From: Nephrocerus scutellatus | Taxonomy: Eukaryota; Arthropoda; Insecta; Diptera; Pipunculidae | Direction: 5' to 3' | Length of the DNA stretch: 64,000 nt | NCBI GenBank assembly: GCA_947095585.1 | Contig: OX352762.1 | Coordinates: forward strand, 48,287,544-48,351,543 | In this document: one piece after another, positions 15,291 to 27,073 of the stretch | How the letters are laid out: each line of letters begins with the position of its first letter | How positions within the stretch are numbered: the stretch's first letter is position 1 | Notes under the pieces: generated by a model | What the model was told of the DNA's origin: nothing | Databases searched by the model: none | What the model saw: only the letters and a program-made list of their open reading frames with translations | Translations under genes and position numbers: made by a program

Positions 15291-15869
15291 AATTTCTAGC
15301 GAATCGCTTGAGAAATTGATTTGTTCCAGAAATTCCAGACCATAATGATCGTACTCCAGAATTTCCATAGGAAGAAGTCTTATAGTCGCATCTTTGTCCT
15401 ACATTCCAAATTTCATGCGAATCGCTTGAGAAATGGATTTGTTCCAGAAATTCTAGACCATAATGATCATATTCCAGAATTTCCATAGGAAGAAGTCTTA
15501 TAGTCGCATCTTAGTCTTACATTCCGAATTTAATGCGAATCGCTTGAGAAATTGATTTGTTCCAGAAATTCCAGACCATAATGATCATATTCCAGAATTT
15601 CCATAGGAAGAATTCTTATAGTCGCATCTTAGTCTTATATTCCGAATTTAATGCGAATCGCTTGAGAAATTGATTTGTTCCAGAAATTCCAGACCATAAT
15701 GATCATATTCCAGAATTTCCATAGGAAGAAGTCTAATAGTTGCATCTTAGTCTTACATTCCGAATTTTATGCGAATCGCTTGAGAAATGGATTTGTTCCA
15801 GAAATTCTAGACCATAATGATCATATTCCAGAATTTCCATAGGAAGAAGTCTTAAAGTCGTATCTTAGT

Positions 15870-18800
15870 CCTACATTCCGAATTTCATGCGAATCGCTTG
15901 AGAAATTGATTTGTTCCTGAAATTCCAGGCCATAGTGATCATATTCCAGAATTTCCATAGGAAGAAGTCTTATAGTCGCATCTTAGTCCTACATTCCGAA
16001 TTTCATGCGAATCGCTTGAGAAATTGATTTGTTCCAGAAATTCCAGACCATAATGATCATATTCCCGAATTTCCATATGAAGAAGTCTAATAGTCGCATC
16101 TTAGTTCTACATTCCAAATTTCATGCGAATCGCTTAAGAAATTGATTTTTTCCAGAAATTCCAGACCATAATTATCATATTCCAGAATTTCCATAGGAAG
16201 AAGTCTTATAGTCGCATCTTAGTCCTACATTCCGAATTTCCTGTGAATCGGAAGAAGTCTGATAGTCGCATCTAAGTTCTACATTCCGAATTTCCTGCGA
16301 GTCTCTTGGGAAATTGATTTGTTCCAGAAATTCCAGACCATAATGATCATATTCCAGAATTTCCTAGGAAGAAGTCTAATAGTTGCATCTTAGTCTTACA
16401 TTCCGAATTTCATGCGAATCGCTTGAGAAATGGATTTGTTCCAGAAATTCTAGACCATAATGATCATATTCCAGAATTTCCATAGGAAGAAGTCTTAAAG
16501 TCGTATCTTAGTCCTACATTCCGAATTTCATGCGAATCGCTTGAGAAATTGATTTGTTCCTGAAATTCCAGGCCATAGTGATCATATTCCAGAATTTCCA
16601 TAGGAAGAAGTCTTATAGTCGCATCTTAGTCCTACATTCCGAATTTCATGCGAATCGCTTGAGAAATTGATTTGTTCCAGAAATTCCAGACCATAATGAT
16701 CATATTCCCGAATTTCCATATGAAGAAGTCTAATAGTCGCATCTTAGTTCTACATTCCAAATTTCATGCGAATCGCTTAAGAAATTGATTTTTTCCAGAA
16801 ATTCCAGACCATAATTATCATATTCCAGAATTTCCATAGGAAGAAGTCTTATAGTCGCATCTTAGTCCTACATTCCGAATTTCCTGTGAATCGGAAGAAG
16901 TCTGATAGTCGCATCTAAGTTCTACATTCCGAATTTCCTGCGAGTCTCTTGGGAAATTGATTTGTTCCAGAAATTCCAGACCATAATGATCATATTCCAG
17001 AATTTCCATAGGAAGAATTCTTATAGTCGCATCTTAGTCCTACATTCCGAATTTTATGCGAATCGCTTGAGAAATTGATTTGTTCCTGAAATTCCAAACC
17101 ATAATGATCATATTCCAGAATTTCCATAGGAAGAATTCTTATAGTCGCATCTTAGTCTTACATTCCGAATTTCATGCGAATCGCTTGAGAAATTGATTTG
17201 TTCCAGAAATTCCAGACCATAATGATCATATTCCAGAATTTCCATAGGAAGAAGTCTAATAGTTGCATCTTAGTCTTACATTCCGAATTTCATGCGAATC
17301 GCTTGAGAAATGGATTTGTTCCAGAAATTCTAGACTATAATGATCATATTCCAGAATTTCCATAGGAAGAAGTCTTAAAGTCGTATCTTAGTCCTACATT
17401 CCGAATTTCATGCGAATCGCTTGAGAAATTGATTTGTTCCTGAAATTCCAGGCCATAGTGATCATATTCCAGAATTTCCATAGGAAGAAGTCTTATAATC
17501 GCATCTTAGTCCTACATTCCGAATTTCATGCGAATCGCTTGAGAAATTGATTTGTTCCAGAAATTCCAGACCATAATGATCATATTCCCGAATTTCCATA
17601 TGAAGAAGTCTAATAGTCGCATCTTAGTTCTACATTCCAAATTTCATGCGAATCGCTTAAGAAATTGATTTTTTCCAGAAATTCCAGACCATAATTATCA
17701 TATTCCAGAATTTCCATAGGAAGAAGTCTTATAGTCGCATCTTAGTCCTACATTCCGAATTTCATGCGAATCGCTTGAGAAATTGATTTGTTCCTGAAAT
17801 TCCAGGCCATAGTGATCATATTCCAGAATTTCCATAGGAAGAAGTCTTATAGTCGCATCTTAGTCCTACATTCCGAATTTCATGCGAATCGCTTGAGAAA
17901 TTGATTTGTTCCAGAAATTCCAGACCATAATGATCATATTCCCGAATTTCCATATGAAGAAGTCTAATAGTCGCATCTTAGTTCTACATTCCAAATTTCA
18001 TGCGAATCGCTTAAGAAATTGATTTTTTCCAGAAATTCCAGACCATAATTATCATATTCCAGAATTTCCATAGGAAGAAGTCTTATAGTCGCATCTTAGT
18101 CCTACATTCCGAATTTCCTGTGAATCGGAAGAAGTCTGATAGTCGCATCTAAGTTCTACATTCCGAATTTCCTGCGAGTCTCTTGGGAAATTGATTTGTT
18201 CCAGAAATTCCAGACCATAATGATCATATTCCAGAATTTCCTAGGAAGAAGTCTAATAGTTGCATCTTAGTCTTACATTCCGAATTTCATGCGAATCGCT
18301 TGAGAAATGGATTTGTTCCAGAAATTCTAGACCATAATGATCATATTCCAGAATTTCCATAGGAAGAAGTCTTAAAGTCGTATCTTAGTCCTACATTCCG
18401 AATTTCATGCGAATCGCTTGAGAAATTGATTTGTTCCTGAAATTCCAGGCCATAGTGATCATATTCCAGAATTTCCATAGGAAGAAGTCTTATAGTCGCA
18501 TCTTAGTCCTACATTCCGAATTTCATGCGAATCGCTTGAGAAATTGATTTGTTCCAGAAATTCCAGACCATAATGATCATATTCCCGAATTTCCATATGA
18601 AGAAGTCTAATAGTCGCATCTTAGTTCTACATTCCAAATTTCATGCGAATCGCTTAAGAAATTGATTTTTTCCAGAAATTCCAGACCATAATTATCATAT
18701 TCCAGAATTTCCATAGGAAGAAGTCTTATAGTCGCATCTTAGTCCTACATTCCGAATTTCCTGTGAATCGGAAGAAGTCTGATAGTCGCATCTAAGTTCT

Positions 18801-19630
18801 ACATTCCGAATTTCCTGCGAGTCTCTTGGGAAATTGATTTGTTCCAGAAATTCCAGACCATAATGATCATATTCCAGAATTTCCATAGGAAGAATTCTTA
18901 TAGTCGCATCTTAGTCCTACATTCCGAATTTTATGCGAATCGCTTGAGAAATTGATTTGTTCCTGAAATTCCAAACCATAATGATCATATTCCAGAATTT
19001 CCATAGGAAGAATTCTTATAGTCGCATCTTAGTCTTACATTCCGAATTTCATGCGAATCGCTTGAGAAATTGATTTGTTCCAGAAATTCCAGACCATAAT
19101 GATCATATTCCAGAATTTCCATAGGAAGAAGTCTAATAGTTGCATCTTAGTCTTACATTCCGAATTTCATGCGAATCGCTTGAGAAATGGATTTGTTCCA
19201 GAAATTCTAGACTATAATGATCATATTCCAGAATTTCCATAGGAAGAAGTCTTAAAGTCGTATCTTAGTCCTACATTCCGAATTTCATGCGAATCGCTTG
19301 AGAAATTGATTTGTTCCTGAAATTCCAGGCCATAGTGATCATATTCCAGAATTTCCATAGGAAGAAGTCTTATAATCGCATCTTAGTCCTACATTCCGAA
19401 TTTCATGCGAATCGCTTGAGAAATTGATTTGTTCCAGAAATTCCAGACCATAATGATCATATTCCCGAATTTCCATATGAAGAAGTCTAATAGTCGCATC
19501 TTAGTTCTACATTCCAAATTTCATGCGAATCGCTTAAGAAATTGATTTTTTCCAGAAATTCCAGACCATAATTATCATATTCCAGAATTTCCATAGGAAG
19601 AAGTCTTATAGTCGCATCTTAGTCCTACAT
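15870..19630 (+). repeat. Higher-order repeat of 1,877 bp (about 16 monomers)
   Basis: Two copies, about 15,870-17,746 and 17,747-19,630. The diagnostic short unit CTGTGAATCGGAAGAAGTCT, a partial monomer fused to the next, occurs at 16,241, 16,884, 18,118, 18,761 and 19,641. The pairs 16,241/18,118 and 16,884/18,761 are both 1,877 apart, and within each copy the two are 643 apart. TTCCTAGGAA (16,361 and 18,238) keeps the same register. The period is 11 bp short of 16 full monomers because of the deleted units. Confidence 0.9.
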
Positions 19631-20310
19631 TCCGAATTTCCTGTGAATCGGAAGAAGTCTGATAGTCACATCTTAGTTCTACATTCCGAATTTCCTGCGA
19701 GTCTCTTGGGAAATTGATTTGTTCCAGAAATTCCAGACCATAATGATCATATTCCAGAATTTCCATAGGAAGAATTCTTATAGTCGCATCTTAGTCCTAC
19801 ATTCCGAATTTCATGCGAATCGATTGAGAAATTGATTTTTTCCAGAAATTCCAGACCATAATGATCATATTCCAAAATTTCCAAAGGAAGAAGTCTTTTA
19901 GTCGCATCTTAGTCCTACATTCCGAATTTCATGCGAATCGCTTGAGAAATTGATTTGTTCCTGAAATTCCAAACCATAATGATCATATTCCAGAATTTCC
20001 ATAGGAAGAATTCTAATAGTCGCATCTTAGTTCTACATTCCGAATTTCATGCGAATCGCTTGAGAAATTGATTTCTTCCAGAAATTCCAGACCATAATCA
20101 TCATATTCCAGAATTTTCATAGGAAGAAGTCTTATAGTCGCATCTTAGTTCTACATTCCGAATTTCATGCGAATCGCTTGAGAAATTGATTTGTTCCAGA
20201 AATTCCAGACCATAATGATCATACTCCAGAATTTCCATAGGAAGAAGTCTTATAGTCGCATCTTAGTCCTACATTCCGAATTTTATACGAATCGCTTGGG
20301 AAATGGCTCA

Positions 20311-20520
20311 GTTCCCAAAGTACTGACATTTAAAAGTGGTTCACTTAAAAGTGTGACGCTTAACAGTGTCTCACTTCTGCTGATCACAACAGTGGGACAT
20401 TTAACAGTGTCTCACTTCTGTTGAATACAACATTCGGACATAACAGTGTTTCACTTAACATTTGAATTTTTGAACAAGCACCCCATTATACCTTGTAGTG
20501 AGACGTTGTCACGTCAAAAA
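20311..20520 (+). repeat. Satellite/spacer junction, left copy
   Basis: After the last monomer come several copies of a 15-bp motif (AACAGTGTCTCACTT and variants). Then follows a unique-looking block that ends CCTTGTAGTGAGACG and TTGTCACGTCAAAAA at 20,490-20,520. The same order is found in reverse complement at 31,045-31,262 (AACGTTGTCACGTCAAAAA and CCTTGTAGTGAAACG there). It is therefore part of an inverted repeat and not a chance array edge. Confidence 0.85.
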
Positions 20521-21533
20521 GCGTGTGAATGCAGAAAACGTGCACAAATGCAATTTCCGAAAAACTGTGCACAAGTCAGCAGGAATTGTTACTCCTCTCA
20601 TACAGCTTCACAAACTCTCTTCATTGGATGAAAATTATATTCTATACCTTCTTTAATGAATCGTTATTAAAAATTTTTATTTAACTTGACCCCTTTTTGT
20701 CTGTATTTTCGTCCACTTTGAGGTCCTTTTTTTTCCAAAATTCACACGACCGAGAGAGCAGAAGTTTTTTGTGTGTCTAAGTCCGAAATGGCATTTTTAT
20801 ATTCCACGTGTGTCGCGTGGCGCGTGAGAGGGGTTATATTTTTTTTCGATTTCTTTGAGGTCCTGTAACCAACTTCAAATGTCCTAGAGAGCTGAAATTT
20901 TGTGATTAAGTCGAAAATAACATTTTTTATATTCCGAGTATTACGCTTGTCGCGTGCCGCGTGTAGCGCGTGTGATGGGTTGAAATTTTTTTTCCGACTT
21001 CTTTGAGGTCGTTTTTAACCAACTTTGACAAGACCTAGAGAGCTGAAATTTTGTGAGTGTAATAAGAATAATATAATATTCGGCGCGACAGTAGCCATGC
21101 GCATTTCCCCTGAGCCACGGCGCCCCAGAATAGCATTTTTTATATTCCAAGTATGGCGCGTGTAACGTTTCGATGGTTTAAAATTGCGCCATTTTCTCGT
21201 TTTTTTTAACCACCTTTCGCACGACCTAGAGGGCTGAAATTTTGTGAGCGGCTCAATGTCAGGGGCCCATTTTGATATCCCGCTTCTGACGCTTGTCGCA
21301 AGTCGCGCGTGGCGAGTGTGAAGCGTGGAAAAAAGAAAATTCTTTGAAATAGCTCCGACCTGAAAAAAAATAAACTGTGTGGCATGTTTCGATGTATATA
21401 TAAAAGTTTTTAAACAACACCAAAGTGATTTCAAATAATTTTAGCAAATAACTAATATAACGAAATAAAAGTCACAACAGAAACTCACCCAGTGAAAGCA
21501 AAAAAAAACAAGATACTTATTTTTTATATTAGA
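20521..21533. repeat. Spacer with irregular tandem repeats, no gene
   Basis: Four diverged copies of a 140-190 bp unit start near 20,716, 20,853, 21,001 and 21,190. Each has CTTTGAGGTC or a relative, a purine-poor stretch, CCTAGAGAGCTGAAATTTTG and often ATTTTTTATATTCC followed by GC-rich CGCGTGTCGCGTG. A short block at 21,420-21,470 (GATTTCAAATAATTTTAGCA) recurs in the same orientation at about 30,630-30,680. No frame resembles a known protein. I take this as interior sequence of the large inverted-repeat element. Confidence 0.6.
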
Positions 21534-21562
21534 CTAGCTGATTACCCGGCGTTGCCCAGGTA
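21534..21562 (-). other. Helitron 3' terminal hairpin and CTAG end
   Basis: Minus-strand order is hairpin, a short spacer AATCAG, then CTAG, followed by T of the flanking DNA. The stem contains one G-T pair. These features match the known structure needed to end rolling-circle transfer. On the plus strand this reads ACTAGCTGATTACCCGGCG. Confidence 0.75.
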
Positions 21563-21737
21563 TTTATTCATTCCAATCTTCTATTAGGCAGGGGTAGAAA
21601 AAAGAATGATATCTATCTATAAGGTAAAACTGCAGTTTTTATTAAGAAAATTTATTTTAATAAATATATTTTAAATTATAGTATTCAAATTATAAAATAA
21701 AATTAAATAAACATACATAAAATTAATTTAAAACAAA

Positions 21738-22045
21738 ACTTAGTTGTATACAATGTTTTTAGTTTCACCTTCAAGATAAATAAATTTTTAGGTCAACCCA
21801 ACCCAGAGCAAGCAAAATAAAATTGTCCGTAGGAAAAAAATGACGATTTCATCTCTATACTCCGCAGTACTGAATAAACTTTCCGACTTATTGATCGTCA
21901 TCGAAAACGCAAGTTTTACTGGAAATTGCAATCTCTTAAATTTAAAAGGTAGATCCGTCGAAATGAGTGCTATCCGTGGGATAAAAACTGTTTCACACTG
22001 TCCCTTTTCTGTGAAGATAGTCGCTTCAATTATATTTCCCAGCAT
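21738..22045 (-). pseudogene. Helitron RepHel helicase, carboxyl-terminal fragment
   Basis: The frame beginning at 22,045 carries the PIF1-type helicase stretch found near the end of Helitron proteins: GETVFIPRI-like residues (CETVFIPRIALIST), LPFKFKRLQFPV, LAFSMTINK. In the family this is followed by GQSL and a strand-exchange SH3-like segment with a CSRVG motif. Here the sequence jumps after INKSESL and resumes, in another frame past a stop near 21,788, with ETKNIVYN, the usual last block of the protein. The CSRVG region is deleted. With no amino-terminal Rep, ATP-binding or Walker segments the piece cannot be active. It would act in the nucleus in the intact element. Confidence 0.8.
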
Positions 22046-22429
22046 CTTTTGTGCCGTTGCAAAGTTTTGGCGAATAATTGGAGATCAAACTGTAAGACGA
22101 TGTGGTGGCAGTTCAGACGAACTAAGTGAGTTTAGGAACTCAGTTAGATAATTACCTTTCTCTTCAGTATCTACAAAGGTATCGAGATTCAGTGACTACG
22201 CCTATTAACATGGCATGTATTTGATTGTTTATTTCGTGGTTGTCTCCATTTTTAGTAGGAAGAATGGCCCCTTATCGCAACCGGTTCAAAATGTTGTAGT
22301 TTTAAAAAAAAGCCGGATAAATAGAATTAATTAGTTCAGCGGCAGATTTCAAAAATCGATGTCAATTTAACATATACATAAAACACGGCTACTAATCTAC
22401 TTTTTCCAATTTGATCACCGAGTACCATT

Positions 22430-23460
22430 CTATACACCACTATACATCTCAGCGACCCCGAAAACTATGGGATCGACACTAATATCGGTCACCCTCCCCC
22501 ATCCGGGGAGACAACTCACCCATAGGAGTGTCCTGCCAACACTATTAATCTCAGTTGCCCCGAGAACTATTGAATGGACACTAATATCGGTCACCCCCTC
22601 CCCCTCAGTTATCAACCCCATCCCTATAGAGCTGTCTGTCAGTGACACCGAAAACCATAGAATCGACACTAATATCGGTCACCACCCCCCACAGTTATCG
22701 ACCCCTTCCCGATAAAGCTGTCTTACCATCAGCATTCAACTCAGCGACCACGAAAACCATAGAATCAACACTAATATCGGTCACCATCCCCTCAGTTATT
22801 GACCCCATCCCTCTAGAGCTGTGTTACCATTACCATTGAAATCAGCGACCACGAAAACCATAGAATCAACACTTATATCGTTCACGCCCCCCCCCCTCAG
22901 TTATCGACCCCATCCCTATAGAGCTGTCTTACCATCACCATACAACTCAGTGACACCGAAAACCATAGAATCGACAGTAATATCGGTCACCACCCCCCGC
23001 TTCCCACCAAACAGTTATCGTCCCAATCCGTCTAGAGCTTTCTTACCATCACCATTCAACTCAGCGACCACGAAAACCATAAAATCGACTCTAATGTCGG
23101 TCGACCCCCCATCAGTTATCGACCCATCCCTGTAGAGCTGTCTTACCATCACCATTCAACTCAGCGACACCGAAAACCATAGAACAACACTAATATCGGT
23201 CACCCCCTCCCCCCCAGTTATCGACCCCATCCCTCTAGAGCTGTCTTACCATCACCATTCAACTCAGCGACCACGAAAACCATAAAATCGACACTATTAT
23301 CGATCACCCACCCCCCTGCGGGAATATAACTCACCCATAGGAGTGTACTACCAGCACTATTCGTCTCGGCGATACCGAAAACGGTGGGTCCGACACCGAC
23401 ACGGAGCCTGCCGCGCCTCCCCCATCCAAAAAATGTGCTACCCCCACCACCTATATTTGA
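22430..23460 (+). repeat. About 100-bp minisatellite inside the Helitron
   Basis: Roughly ten units with landmarks CTCAGCGACCACGAAAACC, AATCGACACTAATATCGGTC, a C-rich tract (CACCCCCTCCCCC) and GAGCTGTCTTACCATCACCA. Units start near 22,447, 22,547, 22,637, 22,741, 22,841, 22,946, 23,061, 23,161, 23,261 and 23,361. Several long frames cross it but they only mirror the repeat. Diverged units of the same minisatellite lie at 43,340-43,460 and 44,300-44,470. Confidence 0.9.
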
Positions 23461-23791
23461 TTCCACATAGTAGCTAATATGTATACCAAGTTTGGTTGAA
23501 ATTGGTCAAGGCGTTCCAGAGCTAGTTAGGCACAAATATACAAATATATGTACAAATAAATTCTCTATTTTATATATATTACAAAACGAACAGGGGTTCT
23601 ATAAACTCTTCCTGTACGAGTCAACGAATGATATTGAGAATCAGGTCTAATTGCTGGAGGACCAAAATTTTTCTGGGTTTTTCTGGGTTTCACGATATAA
23701 AGATTCGTTATGACAGGACAAAGCGGAAGCTGGTGAAAATTTTGGCAATCTAAGTTCCCCTCGAAGATTTGATAACGGGGTTTTAACAGAT

Positions 23792-24555
23792 CTATTGAAA
23801 TTTTGGTGCGATTACCATTAATCTAATAATAAATGATTTGTCGGAACGACCAATAACTAAATGAGGTCCGGTATAAGGTGGTTGTAGAGATTTACGTAAA
23901 GCATCCATTATGAGGAAAACGTGTGAACACTGTTTTAAATCTTTGCTAATAAAAACCTTGGCAACATTATGACTAGAGGCTGGAACAGGCATAACTCCGT
24001 TAAAATGATTTTTCCAATCTCTAGTAAAATCTGATTGAAGAATTTTATGAGGATTGGGATCAAGAAATTGGCCATGAACTCGCAGACAAGTATCAAAAAC
24101 GAGTACCGCTGGAGTAGATTGAAGCTTCTCGCTAAAAGTAGTTCGTAATCCAAGCATAATGGTTGGATGAGCTTTAGTCCAATCCGGTCGGTTATGACAC
24201 ATAATGGAAGACTTGATGATACGATCCCATCGTTCGATCATGCCATTACATTTCGGGCTGTAACTAGTAGTTCTTCTTCTTTCGAGCCCCAAAAATGATG
24301 AAAGTTCCGAGAAAATTTGTGATTCGAGCTGGGCTCCATGATCCGTTATAATAGATATTGGAACGCCAAAACGAGCGATCCAAACCAAATATAGTGGCGG
24401 CGGTAATGTCCGAAACGCCTTAGCCCAACGAGTATACTGTCACTCAATGTAACACAGTATCCTTGATCATCAGAAACCGGTAACGGACCAACGATATGTA
24501 GATGAATCTCAGAAAAGCGTTCAGACGTTAATTTGTAAGAACTAAAAGGAGACAC
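23792..24555 (-). pseudogene. Gypsy integrase (CsRn1-like)
   Basis: Two frames joined by a frameshift near 24,390. The first (from 24,555) contains RFSEIHLHIVGPLPVSDDQG, where relatives have an aspartate in HIDIVGPLP, so the first catalytic Asp appears replaced by His. The second contains ITDHGAQLESQIF (second Asp), TTSYSPKCNGMIERWDR (catalytic Glu) and, near the carboxyl end, RKSLQPPYTGPHLVIGRSDK, the usual chromodomain-less tail of the clade. In the intact element it inserts the cDNA into the genome. The missing Asp and the frameshift make it inactive. Confidence 0.8.
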
Positions 24556-24599
24556 TTCGTATATCGAGAAACGACAAGGTATACAATTCTAAGCCATGA

Positions 24600-25200
24600 T
24601 CCTCGAATCTTTTCTAATAGAAGGCCACACAACATTTTTGGTTATCAATCTAACTTAGGCTTTTTTTCCTGAATGGGATAATTAATGAAAAGAATCGAAA
24701 ATTGACTAATACGTGAAAGCGCGACCGCGACCACATTATCGATACCAGAAATATGGTGAATGTCCGTTGTTAACTGGCTAATAAAATCCAGATGCCGGAA
24801 CTGTCGTGGAGATGCTTTATCCAGGTTCTGACGGAAAGAAAAGACAAGGGGTATGATCAGTAAATAGTGTGAACTTTCTACATTCTAGCAGATATCGGAT
24901 TTGCCTGATACCGGAATATGCGGACAAAAGTTCACGATTATAAGCACTCTACCTTTTTTTCGCTTCATTGAGACGAACCGAGAAGAAACTGAGGGGATGC
25001 CAGGTATCAAAAACAAACTACTGTACCACAGCCCCTCTTGCTGAGTCAGAGGCGTCAACCATAATAGCCATCGGTGCCAAGATATTTTGAGATAAAAGAG
25101 TAGCTTGGCATAACTCTCTTTACATTTCTCAAAAGCTTCAATAGCTGGAGAAGACCAATTCACAGGGGTCTTAGTATTCTTATTGTATCCCTTTAAGATA
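24600..25200 (-). pseudogene. Gypsy RNase H region, degraded
   Basis: The frame from 25,163 gives WSSPAIEAFEKCKESYAKL, the usual link between reverse transcriptase and RNase H. Other frames continue with residues resembling SARGAVVQ, WHPLSFFS, SAYNRELLSAY and FTLFTDHTP. At least three frame changes are needed to follow the domain. It would degrade the RNA of RNA:DNA hybrids during reverse transcription. Confidence 0.65.
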
Positions 25201-25269
25201 TCATTCAGTATTATTCGATCGTCAGCAGCATTTGGGATAAAATATCTATAAATGCCAAATTATGCCAAG

Positions 25270-26060
25270 AAAACGTTTTCACTGTTTGGCATAAATATTT
25301 TTAATTACTTCAATTCGCACTTGTGAAGGTAAAATGCCTTGTCCAGTAACTGAATGTCCCAAAAAGGAAACTTTTTCAGAAGCAAAAACATATTTATCAA
25401 TGCTAATGATAAAACCGTGTCCTGAAAATATTTGAAAAATAATTTTTAAGTGTTCCAAATGGTCCGTAAAATTTTTGGAAGCAACATCGTCCAAGTATGT
25501 ATACAAAACAAAAGCTTAGTCCCAGCAGAACGGAATGCATCATACGTTGGAAAGATTGTACTGCGTTTCGAAGACCAAAAGTCATTTTCAAAACACAAAC
25601 AGGCCTAAAGGAGGTGAAATGGCTGTTTTCTGAATACCGTAAGGTTCAATGGGAATTTTGTGATAAGCATGGACGAGGTCTAAAGTTGAGAAGATGATAC
25701 AACCCTCCAATTGGTATGCAAAATCTTGGAGGTGTGGAATGGGATAACGGTCTGGAATAGTAACTCTATTGAGAGCTCTGTAGTCTCCACATGGCCGCAA
25801 TTCCCCATTATTTTCAATGACCAAGCGTAGAGGGCATGAACTTTTACTTGGTCTACAAATACCCAATTCCATTATTTTTTCGAAATCCGCCTTGTCAATG
25901 GTGAGCTTGTCCGGAGTCAGACGACGAGTTTTACAGGCAATCGGTGGTCGAATAGTTTCTAACGGATGCGTCACGTTATGTTTAATTTCGAAAGTTCCGA
26001 TTGAATGCTGCGTGACTTCTGTAAAGTTTTTAATTAAATTTAGAATTTCAGGATTTAGGG
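25270..26060 (-). pseudogene. Gypsy reverse transcriptase (CsRn1-like)
   Basis: From 26,060 down: NVTHPLETIRPPIACKTRRL, then KADFEKIMELGICRPSKSSC and LRPCGDYRALNRVTIPDRYP, fingers and palm motifs typical of Gypsy reverse transcriptases. STLDLVHAYHKIPI follows. A frameshift near 25,590 leads to MTFGLRNAVQSFQRMMHSVL. Another, near 25,500, leads to YTYLDDVAS, the YxDD catalytic motif, and KVSFLGHSVTGQGILPSQVR. The three blocks in three frames show it is a pseudogene. Confidence 0.85.
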
Positions 26061-26189
26061 CCGATGTGAAGAGAAGGATCCTGTGAAGTGAACAGAGTAC
26101 CAGTCGTATGAAGATAGGTTAATGCGTCTATGAGCCTCTGTTTGAAATATGACTATCGATACCTGCCGTCACTTGCTGATGGTCACTTA

Positions 26190-27073
26190 TTTTTTATTTA
26201 TGCACTTCTGTGCCTTGTCGCCAAATCTACGGTGATAGAAATAAACATTCACCACTTTGTGATAGGGAGCTGTCACGATTTCCCTGTCGATAAGTACTCT
26301 TTGAATTTTCGCGAGAGAAAATCTGGATCTAGAGGAACTTCCTGTTTTGCGATAATTTAAAGAATTTTTGTGTTGTAGAGGCTGACACTTCCATTAACAT
26401 TTGTTTTGAAAATTTTTCAAAAGATTCTACCAGATTTCTTGTAGCATGTGAACTTTGATTCTTGGATATCTCATTGACTACAGAGTTTTCTATTGCGGAG
26501 ACTTTACCAGTAATCATGGTTTTAAAAACGCCGTCCACTCTTTCTGCTAAAACTGCCATTTTCAAATGGAGACAATATCATCTGCACCTGTGTAGGCAAT
26601 CGCTGTATCCAAAGTTGTCTAATAGTCTTTTCGTTAAAATCATTACCAGCATTCAATCGGAACAATGCCAAAAGTTGTAAAGACTTTTTGTCACCCAATG
26701 ACATACCGCTCATTAAATTATGCAACCGAGTTTTATCAGACTCTCCCAAAGTACGCACAACCTCATTTTTAAAAGTTGTGTAAGGAGTTGGCCTTTTATC
26801 TCTAAGAATCAAATCGGCGAAAGTATTGTGCACCCTCGAGTCTAAAGCTCCCACTGCATGCGAATACATTGTCGATTCAGACTTGATTCCTGTGACATTG
26901 AACTGTTGTTCCAAAATATCAAACCACACAGCCGGATTCCGATTTAATAATGGCTGCGGAGACTTGAAAGCAACGTGTGCCACTTCCCTTAGACTAGATA
27001 CATTTTGGTTAGAAACGTTAGGAAGAAGTGAAATACTACTACCACCAGCATCAACATTCCCCTGCAACGACAA
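26190..27073 (-). pseudogene. Gypsy gag (CsRn1-like)
   Basis: From 27,073: a short leader, then FKSPQPLLNRNPAVWFDILEQ and FNVTGIKSESTMYSHAVGAL, the start of the capsid region in arthropod Gypsy gags. LHNLMSGMSLGDKKSLQLLA follows in the position of the usual RLLHLPGLGDRRPSELL. A frameshift near 26,530 leads to FKTMITGKVSAIENSVVNEI. Farther on (about 26,240) YHRRFGDKAQKC corresponds to the single unusual Cys/His box near the gag end in this clade. The protein forms the particle. Stops and shifts make it non-functional. Confidence 0.78.

Larger units (their letters stand above)
1..20310 (+). repeat. 118-bp satellite array, plus orientation
   Basis: Head-to-tail array of a 118-bp monomer, about 172 copies; the window opens inside it. 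Recurring landmarks in each monomer are ATTCCGAATTTCATGCGAAT, then CGCTTGAGAAATTGATTTGT, then CCATAATGATCATATTCCAG and GTCGCATCTTAGTCCTAC. Spacing measured between landmarks (112, 230 and so on) is exactly 118. Most variation is single-base, for example TTCCAG/TTCCTG, TTAT/TAAT/TTTT before AGTCGC, and CATG/CTTG, with rare short indels. Short frames of 60-77 codons occur on both strands but merely follow the repeat and are not genes. The last monomer (20,279-20,310) is more diverged, as expected at an array edge. Family identity is not recognised. Confidence 0.97.
21534..23583 (-). mobile_element. Helitron remnant carrying a minisatellite
   Basis: On the minus strand the 3' end at 21,534 reads CAGCTAG, preceded by a GC-rich hairpin (ACCTGGGCAACGCCGGGT, arms ACCTGG and CCGGGT). 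This is the typical Helitron 3' end. Just inside it is a degraded piece of the helicase carboxyl end (21,738-22,045). The 5' side near 23,583 starts with a TATATATAAAATAGAG block and then carries TTTGGTTGAAATTGGTCAAG (plus-strand reading, about 23,490), a core known from dipteran microsatellite-bearing elements. The same 5' segment recurs at 44,650-44,730. Rep and most of the helicase are missing. The exact 5' boundary is uncertain. Confidence 0.75.

Noticed and set aside
1794..19766. 60-77 codon frames in the satellite array
   Set aside because: Identical frames appear wherever the same monomer variants meet, on either strand. They are broken by ordinary monomer variants and have no start context or neighbours.
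1..20310. Regular array considered as CRISPR
   Set aside because: There are no unique spacers. The whole 118 bp is repeated, and the DNA is clearly from an animal.
21788..22151. The 103-codon plus-strand frame at 21,840-22,151
   Set aside because: It is the shadow of the minus-strand Helitron helicase fragment, which carries the recognisable family residues.
22430..23466. Proline/serine/threonine-rich frames (KTIESTLISVT repeats) in the minisatellite
   Set aside because: They follow a 100-bp repeat that is not a multiple of three, so every unit changes frame.
23590..23790. A 3' LTR for the CsRn1-like element
   Set aside because: I looked for the 78-bp LTR remnant at 27,526-27,603 in this stretch and found no match, so no LTR is claimed.
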